A DNA stretch of 45,341 nt, from the NCBI GenBank assembly GCA_947453645.1, contig CANGHG010000001.1:1-45341 (forward strand). The letters are read 5' to 3'. The position numbers were made by a program, and so were the translations under genes. Shown in pieces: positions 1 through 8,273 of the stretch (positions are counted from its first letter, which is position 1; the number at the start of each line of letters is the position of its first letter). Source of the DNA: Comamonadaceae bacterium (lineage in GTDB: Bacteria; Pseudomonadota; Gammaproteobacteria; Burkholderiales; Burkholderiaceae_C). Below the pieces are notes generated by a model. That model searched no databases and was not told the DNA's origin. It saw only the letters and a list, made by a program, of their open reading frames with translations.

Positions 1-596
1 CCCGAGGCGATGATGGGGATGCTGACCGCTTGGGCGAGTTTGACTGTGGCGTCGATGTTGATGCCGCTCAGCATGCCGTCGCGGCCAATGTCGGTGTAGA
101 TGATGGACTCCACACCGTAGTCCTCAAACTTCTTGCCCAGGTCCACCACCTCGTGGCCGGTGAGTTTGCTCCAACCGTCGGTGGCCACTTTGCCGTCTTT
201 GGCGTCCAGCCCCACGATGATGTGGCCGCCAAACGCGCTGCAAGCGTCTTTCAAAAAGCCCGGATTCTTGACGGCTGCCGTGCCGATGATGACGTAGCGG
301 ATGCCGCCGTCGATGTATTTTTCAATGGTGTCCAGGTCGCGGATGCCGCCACCAAGCTGCACCGGGATGTCGTCGCCCACGGCTTTCAAAATGGCGCGAA
401 TGGCGCTGAAGTTTTGCGGTTTGCCAGCGAACGCGCCGTTCAGGTCCACCAGGTGCAAGCGCCGCGCACCTTTGTTCACCCATTGCAAAGCCATGTCGGC
501 GGGGTTCTCACTGAAGACGGTGGATTGGTCCATGTCGCCCTGAACCAGGCGAACGCAATGGCCGTCTTTGAGGTCAATCGCGGGGATGAGCAGCAT
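1..596 (-). CDS. hisA: HisA, phosphoribosylformimino-AICAR-phosphate isomerase (partial, 3' end outside window)
   Basis: Fourth step of histidine biosynthesis: isomerises ProFAR to PRFAR in the cytosol. The reverse strand reads from an ATG at 596 as [20 protein letters not shown], the typical HisA beginning, with the catalytic aspartate at residue 8. Further in are the LGGGIRD phosphate-binding loop, VGLDAKDG with the second catalytic aspartate region, and TDIGRDGM, all expected of the (beta/alpha)8 barrel. About 198 codons are present, ending at IIASG near the left edge, so the last fifth or so of the protein is missing. It lies 24 bases downstream of hisH in the same direction and closes the his block visible here; hisF and hisI probably follow beyond the edge (known betaproteobacterial order, not seen). 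Confidence 0.96.
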   Translation of the reverse strand, partial: MLLIPAIDLKDGHCVRLVQGDMDQSTVFSENPADMALQWVNKGARRLHLVDLNGAFAGKPQNFSAIRAILKAVGDDIPVQLGGGIRDLDTIEKYIDGGIRYVIIGTAAVKNPGFLKDACSAFGGHIIVGLDAKDGKVATDGWSKLTGHEVVDLGKKFEDYGVESIIYTDIGRDGMLSGINIDATVKLAQAVSIPIIAS

Positions 597-620
597 AAAT
601 TGAAGTAAGAGTGAAAGCGG

Positions 621-1274
621 TCAAGGTGACCAGGAGAGGAAATTTCGGTAGAGCATCAGACCCAAGTCGGCGCTTTTTTCAGGGTGAAACTGAGTGGCAA
701 AAATATTATCCCGAGAAAGCGCCGAGGTAAAGCGCTGGCCGTAATCGCTAACCCCCGCTGTGTGGCGCTGATCTAACGGACGTGCGTAAAAACTGTGCAC
801 AAAGTAGAAATAGCTGTTGTCGGGGATGCCTTGCCACAGGGGGTGGGCTTGCACCTGCTGCACCTGGTTCCAGCCCATTTGAGGCACCTTGAAGCGGCTG
901 CCATCGGCTTGCAAGCGGCCTGCCAGCTCGAACTTCACCACCTCGCCAGGAATGAGCCCCAGGCTGGGCGTGCCGTTCGCGCCGCCTTCGGCGCTGTGGT
1001 CCAGCAGCATTTGCATGCCCACGCACACCCCGAACAAGGGCTTGTGGGCAGCAGCGTCCAGCACGGCGGGCAAGAGGCCCGAGTCGTGGAGTTCGCGCAT
1101 GCAGTCGCGCATGGCGCCTTGCCCGGGCAAGACCACGCGTTCGGCGGCCAGCACTTCGTCGGGTTGGGCGGTGATGACCACGTTGACATCCGTGCCCTGC
1201 GCCGCAGCCATGACGGCCTGCGCCACCGAGCGCAAATTGCCCATGCCGTAATCGATGACTGCAACGGTTCGCAT
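621..1274 (-). CDS. hisH: HisH, glutamine amidotransferase subunit of IGP synthase
   Basis: Class I glutamine amidotransferase that supplies ammonia to HisF for imidazole glycerol phosphate formation. The protein of 217 residues begins [17 protein letters not shown]. The nucleophile Cys84 sits in [10 protein letters not shown], and His197/Glu199 in [10 protein letters not shown] complete the catalytic triad. The oxyanion-loop region VVLPGQGAM is also present. The reading frame stays open upstream to 1316, but that extension would overlap hisB, lacks family-like sequence and is not needed, so ATG at 1274 is chosen. It follows hisB with 7 bases between them and precedes hisA, so the genes are surely co-transcribed. 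Nothing unusual is seen in the coding sequence. Confidence 0.96.
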   Translation of the reverse strand: MRTVAVIDYGMGNLRSVAQAVMAAAQGTDVNVVITAQPDEVLAAERVVLPGQGAMRDCMRELHDSGLLPAVLDAAAHKPLFGVCVGMQMLLDHSAEGGANGTPSLGLIPGEVVKFELAGRLQADGSRFKVPQMGWNQVQQVQAHPLWQGIPDNSYFYFVHSFYARPLDQRHTAGVSDYGQRFTSALSRDNIFATQFHPEKSADLGLMLYRNFLSWSP

Positions 1275-1281
1275 GAAAGGG

Positions 1282-1875
1282 CTAGAGCGTGCCTTTGGTG
1301 GAAGGGATGACGCCAATGGCGCGGGGGTCGAGTTCCATGGCGTCCCTCAGGGCGCGGCCAAAGGCCTTGAACACGGTCTCGGCTTGGTGGTGCGCGTTTT
1401 CACCGCGCAGGTTGTCAATGTGCAGCGTGACAAAGGCGTGGTTCACAAAGCCTTGGAAAAACTCAAAGGCCAGTTGCGAATCAAAGTGGCCGATCATGCC
1501 GCTCTTGAAGGGCACGTGCATTTCCAAACCGGGGCGGCCGGAGAAGTCCACCACCACGCGGCTGAGGGCTTCATCCAAGGGCACAAAGGCGTGGCCATAA
1601 CGGCGCAGGCCTTTTTTGTCACCCACGGCGATGGCCACGGCTTGGCCCAGCGCGATGCCCACGTCTTCCACGGTGTGGTGGCCGTCGATGTGCAGGTCGC
1701 CCGTGGCTTGGATGTGCAGGTCGATAAGACCATGACGCGCGATTTGGTCCAGCATGTGGTCGAAGAAACCAATGCCGGTGGACAGCTCGGACTGGCCTGT
1801 GCCGTCCAGGTTGATGCGCACGAAGATTTGGGTTTCTTTGGTGTCGCGGCGGACTTCAGCGGTGCGTGGTGTCAT
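1282..1875 (-). CDS. hisB: HisB, imidazoleglycerol-phosphate dehydratase
   Basis: Dehydrates IGP to imidazole acetol phosphate, using manganese bound by two histidine-rich repeats. The 197-residue protein is the monofunctional form, without the histidinol-phosphatase half found in enterobacterial HisB. It starts [17 protein letters not shown]. The first metal motif appears as [13 protein letters not shown] and the second as [18 protein letters not shown] near the C-terminus, with GFFDHMLDQ and SGRPGLE in between. It lies between hisC (30 bases upstream) and hisH (7 bases downstream) on the same strand, giving the order hisC-hisB-hisH-hisA. Confidence 0.97.
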   Translation of the reverse strand: MTPRTAEVRRDTKETQIFVRINLDGTGQSELSTGIGFFDHMLDQIARHGLIDLHIQATGDLHIDGHHTVEDVGIALGQAVAIAVGDKKGLRRYGHAFVPLDEALSRVVVDFSGRPGLEMHVPFKSGMIGHFDSQLAFEFFQGFVNHAFVTLHIDNLRGENAHHQAETVFKAFGRALRDAMELDPRAIGVIPSTKGTL

Positions 1876-1905
1876 GGTGTGGGCGGGGGTTAGGTGCGGG
1901 GTGCT

Positions 1906-3009
1906 TCACAAGCTGGCGAGCACGTTGTTCAAGGCTGCCAGCAATTGGTCGTTTTCTGAAGGAGTGCCCACGGTGAGGCGCAAACAATGGTGCAGCACAG
2001 GGTGCATTTTAGAAATGTTCTTCACCAGCACTTTTTCTGCACGCAAACCCTCAAACACCCGCGTGGCCACTTGCTCGTCGCCCGCGAAACGCGCCAACAC
2101 CATATTGGCTTGGCTGGGGTAGGTGGTGACACCCGGCAGTGCGCTCAAGGCGGCAACCATGCGCTCGCGCTCGTGGCGGATGGCTTGGGCTTGGCGCTCG
2201 AACTCGGGCGCGTGGTCCAGCGCAAACAAGGCGCACTCGGCGTTGAGCACGCTCACGTTGTAGGGCGGGCGGATTTTGTCGAGCTGGGCAATGACCTCGC
2301 TGCGGCCCAGCATGTAGCCAATGCGCACACCCGCCAAACCAAACTTGGACAGGGTGCGCATCAGCAGCACCTGGGCGTTGGCCTCGGGGTCGCGTTTGAT
2401 TTCATCCAGCCAGGTGGCGCTGGAAAAAGGCTGATAGGCCTCGTCCAAAGCCACCCAACCGCCATAGGCCGACACCTGGGCGATGAGGCGGCGCATGACA
2501 GCGGCGTCCCACAAATTGGCCGTGGGGTTGTTCGGGTAGGCCAGGTACACGATGGCGGGTTGGTGCTGGGCGATGGCGGCCGACATGGCGGCTTCGTCCA
2601 ACTCAAAGTCGTCGCGCAAGGACACGGGGATGTAGTGCAGCCCCTGGAATTGGGCGCTCAAGGCGTACATCACAAACCCAGGCTCGGGGGCCAAGGCGGT
2701 GGCACCAGGCAGGTGACAGGCCATGGACAACAGGGAAATGAGTTCGTCCGAACCGTTGCCCAGCATCAGGCTGTGGCCTGCGGGCAGACCAACGAAATCG
2801 GCCAAGGCGTGCTTGAGGTCTTCGATGCGGTCAGCAGGGTAGCGGTTGACCGCGACCGCGCCCAAACGCGCCCCCAACTGGGCTTGCAAGTCGGGGGAGA
2901 GGGTGTAGGGGTTCTCCATCGCGTCCAGCTTGACCATGCCAGTGGCGGTTTGCACGACATAGGCCTGCATGGCTTGCAGGTCTGGGCGAATGAATTTCAA
3001 TGGGCTCAT
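1906..3009 (-). CDS. hisC: HisC, histidinol-phosphate aminotransferase
   Basis: PLP-dependent fold-type I aminotransferase converting imidazole acetol phosphate to histidinol phosphate. The protein of 367 residues has the NGSDELI segment (about 85-91), YPNNPTAN (about 158-165), LDEAY (188-192) and the PLP-binding lysine K222 in TLSKFGLAGVRIGY. Length and motif spacing fit the family. Start ATG at 3009 begins MSPLKFIRPDLQAM. It sits only 12 bases after the stop of the TRAP permease gene rather than after hisD, the usual upstream neighbour in betaproteobacteria. hisG and hisD are not in the window, so the histidine genes are split or rearranged here. A related aromatic/histidinol aminotransferase role cannot be formally excluded, but adjacency to hisB makes HisC the clear call. 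Confidence 0.95.
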   Translation of the reverse strand: MSPLKFIRPDLQAMQAYVVQTATGMVKLDAMENPYTLSPDLQAQLGARLGAVAVNRYPADRIEDLKHALADFVGLPAGHSLMLGNGSDELISLLSMACHLPGATALAPEPGFVMYALSAQFQGLHYIPVSLRDDFELDEAAMSAAIAQHQPAIVYLAYPNNPTANLWDAAVMRRLIAQVSAYGGWVALDEAYQPFSSATWLDEIKRDPEANAQVLLMRTLSKFGLAGVRIGYMLGRSEVIAQLDKIRPPYNVSVLNAECALFALDHAPEFERQAQAIRHERERMVAALSALPGVTTYPSQANMVLARFAGDEQVATRVFEGLRAEKVLVKNISKMHPVLHHCLRLTVGTPSENDQLLAALNNVLASL

Positions 3010-3021
3010 GAGGAGCGCTGA

Positions 3022-4842
3022 TTATAGGAAGCCGATAGACACCCACGGCACAAAGGCAATCACCAACAGCGCCAGCAGCAGCGCGCCCAAATAAGGCCAG
3101 ATGCGACCCAGCGCCTGATCGGGGTCCACCTTGCCAATGGCGCAAGCCGCGTAAAAGCCCACACCCACAGGCGGCGCGAACAGCCCTAAGCCCATGGCGA
3201 ACACCACCACCATGGCGTAATGCACCTCGTGAATGCCCAAAGCGCGGGCCACGGGAAACAGCAAAGGGCCAAACAACACAATGGCCGGAATGCCCTCGAG
3301 CACACTGCCCAACACCACAAACACCAACAGGCTGACCACCATGAAACCCGTGGCACCGCCTGGCACCTGGGTCATGAGCGCCACCAAATCGCGTGAAAAG
3401 CCCGACTGTGTGAGCGCCCAGGCCATGGCCGTGGCGCAACCGATGATGAGCAAAATGGCCCCCGACAAGGCCGCGGTCTCGACCAACATCGGGGCCATGC
3501 GCCGCCAGTCCAGTTGGCGATAGACCACCAGACCCACCACCAAGGTGTACAAAATCCCGATGGTCGACACCTCGGTGGCTGTCGCCACGCCCTCCACCAC
3601 CGCCGAGCGAATGACAAAGGGCAGCGCCAACGCAGGCAAGGCCATGACCAAACTGCGCCACACCAGCTTGGCAGGGGCACGGACCACAGGCACTTCATCC
3701 GAGCCACGCGCCTGCCAAAACACCACGCCACACAGCGCCAGCAAACCCACCAAGGCTGGCAGCAAACCACCCACAAACAGCGCCGAAATGGACACGCCCG
3801 TGACCGCACCAATGGTGATCAACACCAAGCTGGGCGGGATGGTTTCGCTCATGGCACCCGAAGCGGCGAGCAGCGCCACCAAGCGCCCTGGATGGGCGCC
3901 TCGCTGCTTCATCTCAGGAAACAGGGCGGGTGCCACTGCTGCCATGTCGGCGGCTTTGGAGCCCGAGATGCCCGACACCAAGTACATGGCGGCCAACAGC
4001 ACGTATTGCAGACCACCGCGCAAGTGGCCAATGAGCGCGGCCAAAAAGTCCACCATGGCCTTGGCCAAACCGGTCACCGCGATGAAGGCCCCCAAGAACA
4101 CAAACAAGGGCACGGACAACAAGATGAGGTGGGACATGCCCTCGTCGATGCGACTGACCACGATGGTCAGCGGGGTGCTGGTGGAAAACAGCAAATACGA
4201 CACGGTGCTCAGGCCGAAGGCATAGGCGATGGGCAAACCCATGACCACGCACACACCCACCATGGCCACAAAAAACAGCAGCAAATTGCCATGACCCCAG
4301 TTGCTCAGGAAGGGTCGGGCCCACCACAACAGACCCACCAAGACCAGCAAAACCACCACAGCTGAGACCAGCTGGCGACCCGCGCCCAGCCGCCAGACTT
4401 GCAGCAAGGATTGCAAGAGCATGAGGCCCAAGCCCACCAACACAGCGGCCACGCGCAAGGCGTCGGGAATTTCCAATGCGGGGGTGAGGATGACCCATTG
4501 CTCGTCCATGTGCTCCCAAGCGGGCCACATCAAGACCGCGCAAAACACCACGGTGAGGCAGGCCACCAAGGCTTCTACAAACAAGCGTTTATCGGGCGAG
4601 AGTTTGGCGACAAACACCGTCAGGCGCATGTGCTCGCCGCGCTGCATGGCGACCACCGCGCCCAACATGGCCAGCCACAAGAACAACACCGAGGCCAATT
4701 CGTCCGACCAGGTGAGCGGGTCTTGCAAGACATAGCGACTGACCACACCCGCCGACAACACCGCGATTTCGGCCACCACCAAAAGCGCTGCCGGCCATTC
4801 GGCCAAGGCCCGCAAAAACCGCTCAGGGCCAGACAAGTTCAT
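3022..4842 (-). CDS. TRAP transporter permease, fused DctQ-DctM type
   Basis: Integral inner-membrane protein of a tripartite ATP-independent periplasmic (TRAP) uptake system, driven by the sodium or proton gradient. The 606 residues form a fusion. Residues about 1-155 are the small DctQ-like subunit (four hydrophobic helices, with the typical SRYVLQDPLTWSDELA segment). From about 160 onward comes the large DctM subunit, with many membrane helices and family segments such as GLPIAYAFGLS, SGISGSKAADMAAVAP and ETIPPSL. The start overlaps the stop of the binding-protein gene as ATGA (4839-4842). Its stop lies 12 bases before hisC, so his transcription may read through from here. The substrate cannot be told from the sequence; the family mostly carries organic acids. 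Confidence 0.93.
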   Translation of the reverse strand: MNLSGPERFLRALAEWPAALLVVAEIAVLSAGVVSRYVLQDPLTWSDELASVLFLWLAMLGAVVAMQRGEHMRLTVFVAKLSPDKRLFVEALVACLTVVFCAVLMWPAWEHMDEQWVILTPALEIPDALRVAAVLVGLGLMLLQSLLQVWRLGAGRQLVSAVVVLLVLVGLLWWARPFLSNWGHGNLLLFFVAMVGVCVVMGLPIAYAFGLSTVSYLLFSTSTPLTIVVSRIDEGMSHLILLSVPLFVFLGAFIAVTGLAKAMVDFLAALIGHLRGGLQYVLLAAMYLVSGISGSKAADMAAVAPALFPEMKQRGAHPGRLVALLAASGAMSETIPPSLVLITIGAVTGVSISALFVGGLLPALVGLLALCGVVFWQARGSDEVPVVRAPAKLVWRSLVMALPALALPFVIRSAVVEGVATATEVSTIGILYTLVVGLVVYRQLDWRRMAPMLVETAALSGAILLIIGCATAMAWALTQSGFSRDLVALMTQVPGGATGFMVVSLLVFVVLGSVLEGIPAIVLFGPLLFPVARALGIHEVHYAMVVVFAMGLGLFAPPVGVGFYAACAIGKVDPDQALGRIWPYLGALLLALLVIAFVPWVSIGFL

Positions 4843-5858
4843 GCCAATTTGCCGGTGTATTTCTCAAGCTTGCCGATGGCTTCGGGGCCGTATTTGGTTT
4901 TCCATTCTTGGTAGAAACCAGCCTTGGACAGCACCTCTCTGAAAGGCTTGATGTCGGGGTAATTGAACACCATGCCCTTGGCCTTGAGCTGGGCTTCCAA
5001 GCCATTGTTCAAGCGGCGAATGTCTTCGCGTTGGGCCAAAGCGGCTTTGTTGAAATGCTTGCTGATCAGGGCCTGCACCTCGGGCGGCAGCGACTGCCAG
5101 CGCTTGCCATTGGCCAGCACCCACTGGCCGTCCCACATGTGCGAGGTCATGGAACAGTACTTTTGCACCTCGTAGAGCTTGGCCGACTCAATGAGGGGCA
5201 AGGGGTTTTCTTGGCCCTCCACAATTTTGGTTTGCAAAGAGGAATACACCTCGCTGAAATTGATGGATGCAGGCGACGCGCCCAGGGCCTTGAACATCGA
5301 GGTCCACAAGGGGCTGACCGGCACGCGGATTTTGAAACCCTGCAAATCGGCGGGTGTTTGAATCGGCTTGGTGGAGCTGGTGATGTTGCGAAAACCGTTG
5401 TCAAAGGCCAAGTCGAAGGTGTGCAAATTCACCTTGGCAATGGCCCCACGCACATGGGCGCCTAGCTCGCCGTCCATGGCTGCCCAGACCGTGGGGTAGT
5501 CCTTGAACACAAAGGCCAGACCGTTGATGCCCGCCACCGGCACCAGGGTTTGCAAAATCAGGCCAGACAACATGAAGTAGTCGATGGCACCAGAGCGCAC
5601 CTGCGACAGCATGTCGGTGTCACCGCCCAATTGATTGTTGGGAAACAGCTGAATCTCGACCCGCCCCTTGGACTCGGCCTGGATGGCCTCGGCCGCCTCT
5701 TTCATGCGGATGTTGGTCGGGTGGGTGGCTGGGAAATTGTTGGCGAGCTTGAGCTTGAACTCGGCTGATTGGGCTTGGCTGTGGCTGGCCAACAGGGGCC
5801 AGGCGCAGGCACCTGCTGCGGCTTGCAACAACAGGCGGCGGTTGGTGTGGGAGGTCAT
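4839..5858 (-). CDS. TRAP transporter DctP-type periplasmic substrate-binding protein
   Basis: Periplasmic binding component of the TRAP system encoded by the next gene. The 339 residues begin with an export signal (MTSHTNRRLLLQAAAG then a hydrophobic stretch ending SHSQAQ); the paired arginines make Tat export possible but not certain. The mature part shows DctP hallmarks: LANNFPATHP, a GRVEIQLFPNNQLG segment, the FKIRVP strand whose arginine normally pairs with a substrate carboxylate, and a QENPLPLIES segment equivalent to the usual Q-[ED]-NP motif. The substrate is therefore probably a carboxylate, identity unknown. A cupin-like gene lies 16 bases upstream in the same direction and is probably part of the operon. 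Confidence 0.93.
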   Translation of the reverse strand: MTSHTNRRLLLQAAAGACAWPLLASHSQAQSAEFKLKLANNFPATHPTNIRMKEAAEAIQAESKGRVEIQLFPNNQLGGDTDMLSQVRSGAIDYFMLSGLILQTLVPVAGINGLAFVFKDYPTVWAAMDGELGAHVRGAIAKVNLHTFDLAFDNGFRNITSSTKPIQTPADLQGFKIRVPVSPLWTSMFKALGASPASINFSEVYSSLQTKIVEGQENPLPLIESAKLYEVQKYCSMTSHMWDGQWVLANGKRWQSLPPEVQALISKHFNKAALAQREDIRRLNNGLEAQLKAKGMVFNYPDIKPFREVLSKAGFYQEWKTKYGPEAIGKLEKYTGKLA

Positions 5859-5874
5859 GGGGTCTCGCAGTGGT

Positions 5875-6294
5875 TTATTTGAAGGGCACGGGGTCGTACA
5901 AGGGCTTGCCTTTGTCGACGATGTGCACGGTGAAGAGTTTCAAGGGGGTGTCGCTGACCACCACCCAGCCGGCGTGCGGCGCGTCGCGCAAGTTCAACAC
6001 GCTGGTGCCTGTCACCATGGTCACCGGGTCTTTACCTGGCACTTGGATGGTGGCCCCTTGCACCACATAGGCGGCTTCCACACCATGGTGGGTGTGCAAG
6101 ATGACCGAGTCCCCTTTTTTGTACTCGGCGGTGGAGGCAATGACTTCCATGCCAGGCGCCCCTGTGAGGTCGGTGCGGCGGTGCTCCACACGTTGGGGCG
6201 AATCGGTCACGGTTTGAGCCGCCACGGGCTGCCAGCCGCCCAGCAGCAGCCAGGCACTTGAACAGATGAAGCTCGATACCAAAGATGGACGCAT
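5875..6294 (-). CDS. Exported cupin-domain protein
   Basis: Small secreted protein of about 139 residues with a single cupin (double-stranded beta-helix) domain. The signal peptide MRPSLVSSFICSSAWLLLGG ends near VAAQ. Cupin motif 1 is recognisable as HTHHGVEAAYVVQG (His-x-His with a downstream Glu) and motif 2 as a degenerate GTSVLNLRDAPHAGWVV. The ATG at 6294 is preferred over the in-frame ATG at 6306 because GGAG lies 6 bases before it. It begins the minus-strand run cupin, TRAP binding protein, TRAP permease, hisC. It may act on or sense a periplasmic small molecule, possibly the TRAP substrate; that role is a guess from position only. Confidence 0.8.
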   Translation of the reverse strand: MRPSLVSSFICSSAWLLLGGWQPVAAQTVTDSPQRVEHRRTDLTGAPGMEVIASTAEYKKGDSVILHTHHGVEAAYVVQGATIQVPGKDPVTMVTGTSVLNLRDAPHAGWVVVSDTPLKLFTVHIVDKGKPLYDPVPFK

Positions 6295-6361
6295 GGGTGT
6301 CTCCATTGAAAGGGGTTGCTTGGTCGATGCTAGCCGATGGCACTGGGTGCGTCATTCGGGA

Positions 6362-6390
6362 TTGACCCATGCTGCACTGGCTTTAAGCTA
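6362..6390 (+). promoter_or_regulatory. Possible sigma-70 promoter for atuA
   Basis: In the 128-base divergent gap between the cupin gene and atuA, TTGACC (6362-6367) is a good -35 hexamer. The -10 is poor: TAAGCT at 6384-6389 with a 16-base spacer is the best candidate. Such a weak -10 would fit a promoter that needs an activator, but nothing in the sequence proves that. No clear palindromic operator was found in the gap. Confidence 0.3.
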
Positions 6391-6410
6391 CACGAACTGT
6401 AGAAGGCACA

Positions 6411-6416
6411 AAGGAG
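6411..6416 (+). promoter_or_regulatory. Ribosome binding site deciding a TTG start for atuA
   Basis: AAGGAG at 6411-6416 is a near-perfect Shine-Dalgarno site. An ATG at 6418 lies only one base behind it and opens a two-codon frame (ATG GCT TGA). The TTG at 6423, six bases behind the site, opens the long atuA frame. Spacing therefore favours TTG as the true start. Confidence 0.7.
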
Positions 6417-6422
6417 CATGGC

Positions 6423-8273
6423 TTGAACAACAGCAAAGTGGTGCGCATAGGCGGGGCCTCTGGCTTTTGGGGCGACAGCTCGGTAGGTGCGCCGCAATTG
6501 GTCCACAGCGGGCAGATCGACTACCTGGTGTTCGACTACTTGGCCGAAACCACCATGGCCATCTTGGCCGCACAGCGGCGCCGCTCGCCCGAGTTGGGCT
6601 ACGCCACCGACTTTGTGGACATCGCCATGCAGCAGGTGCTGCCCGAGGTGATGCGACAAGGCATCAAGGTGGTGAGCAATGCGGGCGGCATCAACCCACA
6701 AGCCTGCGCCAATGCACTGCAAGCCTTGGCCACCGCGCAGGGATTGCAGCCGCGCATCGCCGTGGTCGAAGGTGACGATGTGTCGGCCATGCTGGCGCAG
6801 TTGCAAGCGGCCCATACCCGAGACATGTTCAGCGGCGACGCCTTGCCAGCCAAGTGGCTCAGCGCCAACGCTTATCTGGGCGCCGCAGCCATTGCCCGGG
6901 CCTTGGACGACGGGGCGGACATCGTCATCACCGGGCGCTGCGTGGACAGTGCGGTCACCTTGGGGCCGCTGATGCATGAATTCGGCTGGACAGCGAACGA
7001 CCATCAACAGCTGGCAGGTGGCAGCTTGGCGGGCCACATCATCGAATGCGGTTGCCAGGCCACAGGCGGCTTGCACACCGATTGGCAGGACGTGCCGGAC
7101 TGGGACCAGATCGGCTACCCCATCGTGCACTGCCATGCCGACGGCAGCTTCGAGGTGGGCAAACCCCCAGGCACTGGCGGCAAGCTGTTGCGTGCTGCCG
7201 TGGCCGAGCAACTGCTGTATGAAATAGGCGACCCCGGCGCATACGCCCTGCCCGATGTGCTGTGTGACTTTCGTCAGGTGCTCATCACCCCACTCAACGA
7301 CGACTGGGTGCGGGTAGAAGGGGCGATTGGGCGAGCGCCGTCGACGCAATACAAGGTGTCGGCGACCGCCATGCAAGGCTATCGCTGCACCGGCAGCATG
7401 GTGATCATCGGCATCGACGCCGCGGCCAAAGCGCAGCGCACCGGTGAAGCCATTCTGAAACGCTGCCGTCACCTGCTGGCCCAAGCGGGTCACGCCGACT
7501 TCAGCGCCGCCAGCATCAATTTGTTTGGCGCTGAAACCTTGTACGGCCCACATGCCCGCACCTCGGCCTCGAGGGAGGTGATGGTGCGGGTGGTGGTGGA
7601 CCACCCCAGCAAAGAAGTCTTGGAGATATTTGCCCGGGAAATTGCACCGTCTGGCACCTCCTGGTCGCCGGGCACCACAGGCCCTGGCGGGGGCAGGCCT
7701 GCGGTGTCGCCGCTCATCAAGCCCTTGTCGTTCTTGCTGGACAAGTCGCTGGTGGAGATGAGTTACAGCCTCGATGGCAAGCGGGTGGTGGTGCCTGCTT
7801 CAATCCCCCTTGACCCTGCACCGGCAGTGCCAGCGCCGCAGGTGCCGCCCTGGCAAGAGACTGCAGAACCGCAGTTGCAAGTGCGCTTGCTTGACCTGGC
7901 CTGGGCCCGCAGTGGCGACAAGGGCAATCTGTCCAACATCGGCGTGGTGGCGCGCCGCCCCGAATGGCTGCCGCTCATTTGGGCGCGGCTCACGCCCGAG
8001 GTGGTGAACGCTTATTTCCAACATCTGGTGCACGGGCCGGTGGAGCGCTTTCACCTGCCGGGCATTGCCGCGATCAACTACCTGCTGCACCAGGCTTTGG
8101 ATGGCGGCGGACCTGGGTCCAGTCGCATCGACCCGCTGGGCAAGGGCATGGGCCAAATGCTGCTCGACATCCCCCTGATGGTGCCGCAGTCGGTGGCGCT
8201 TCAAGCCGTCGGTTGGCCCGCCGACCTGACCGAGGTCAGCGCCCAGTCCACACCGGTGGGCGCTTCTCGTTGA
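6423..8273 (+). CDS. atuA: AtuA-family protein (DUF1446), acyclic terpene utilisation
   Basis: Member of the AtuA/DUF1446 family, required for growth on citronellol and geraniol in pseudomonads, although its exact reaction is unsettled. The 616 residues read VVRIGGASGFWGDSS at the N-terminus, then DYLVFDYLAETTMAIL, VVSNAGGINPQACA and a glycine-rich PGTTGPGGGRPAVSPL segment. A second C-terminal domain begins near residue 485 (LLDLAWARSGDKGNLSNIGV) and matches the AtuA-like ferredoxin-fold domain; here both are in one chain. The start is a TTG, set by AAGGAG six bases upstream. The gene faces the minus-strand atu genes and its last 38 bases overlap the end of atuE. A divergent, single-gene arrangement of atuA differs from the atuABCDEFGH operon of Pseudomonas. 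Confidence 0.9.
   Translation: MNNSKVVRIGGASGFWGDSSVGAPQLVHSGQIDYLVFDYLAETTMAILAAQRRRSPELGYATDFVDIAMQQVLPEVMRQGIKVVSNAGGINPQACANALQALATAQGLQPRIAVVEGDDVSAMLAQLQAAHTRDMFSGDALPAKWLSANAYLGAAAIARALDDGADIVITGRCVDSAVTLGPLMHEFGWTANDHQQLAGGSLAGHIIECGCQATGGLHTDWQDVPDWDQIGYPIVHCHADGSFEVGKPPGTGGKLLRAAVAEQLLYEIGDPGAYALPDVLCDFRQVLITPLNDDWVRVEGAIGRAPSTQYKVSATAMQGYRCTGSMVIIGIDAAAKAQRTGEAILKRCRHLLAQAGHADFSAASINLFGAETLYGPHARTSASREVMVRVVVDHPSKEVLEIFAREIAPSGTSWSPGTTGPGGGRPAVSPLIKPLSFLLDKSLVEMSYSLDGKRVVVPASIPLDPAPAVPAPQVPPWQETAEPQLQVRLLDLAWARSGDKGNLSNIGVVARRPEWLPLIWARLTPEVVNAYFQHLVHGPVERFHLPGIAAINYLLHQALDGGGPGSSRIDPLGKGMGQMLLDIPLMVPQSVALQAVGWPADLTEVSAQSTPVGASR

Noticed and set aside
1987-3021. Plus-strand open frame of 344 codons opposite hisC
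   Set aside because: It is the antisense shadow of a clear HisC; its translation is rich in His, Gly and Gln with no domain, typical of GC-rich antisense frames.
6330-7604. Minus-strand open frame of 424 codons opposite atuA
   Set aside because: Antisense to the recognisable AtuA protein; no motif, low-complexity composition.
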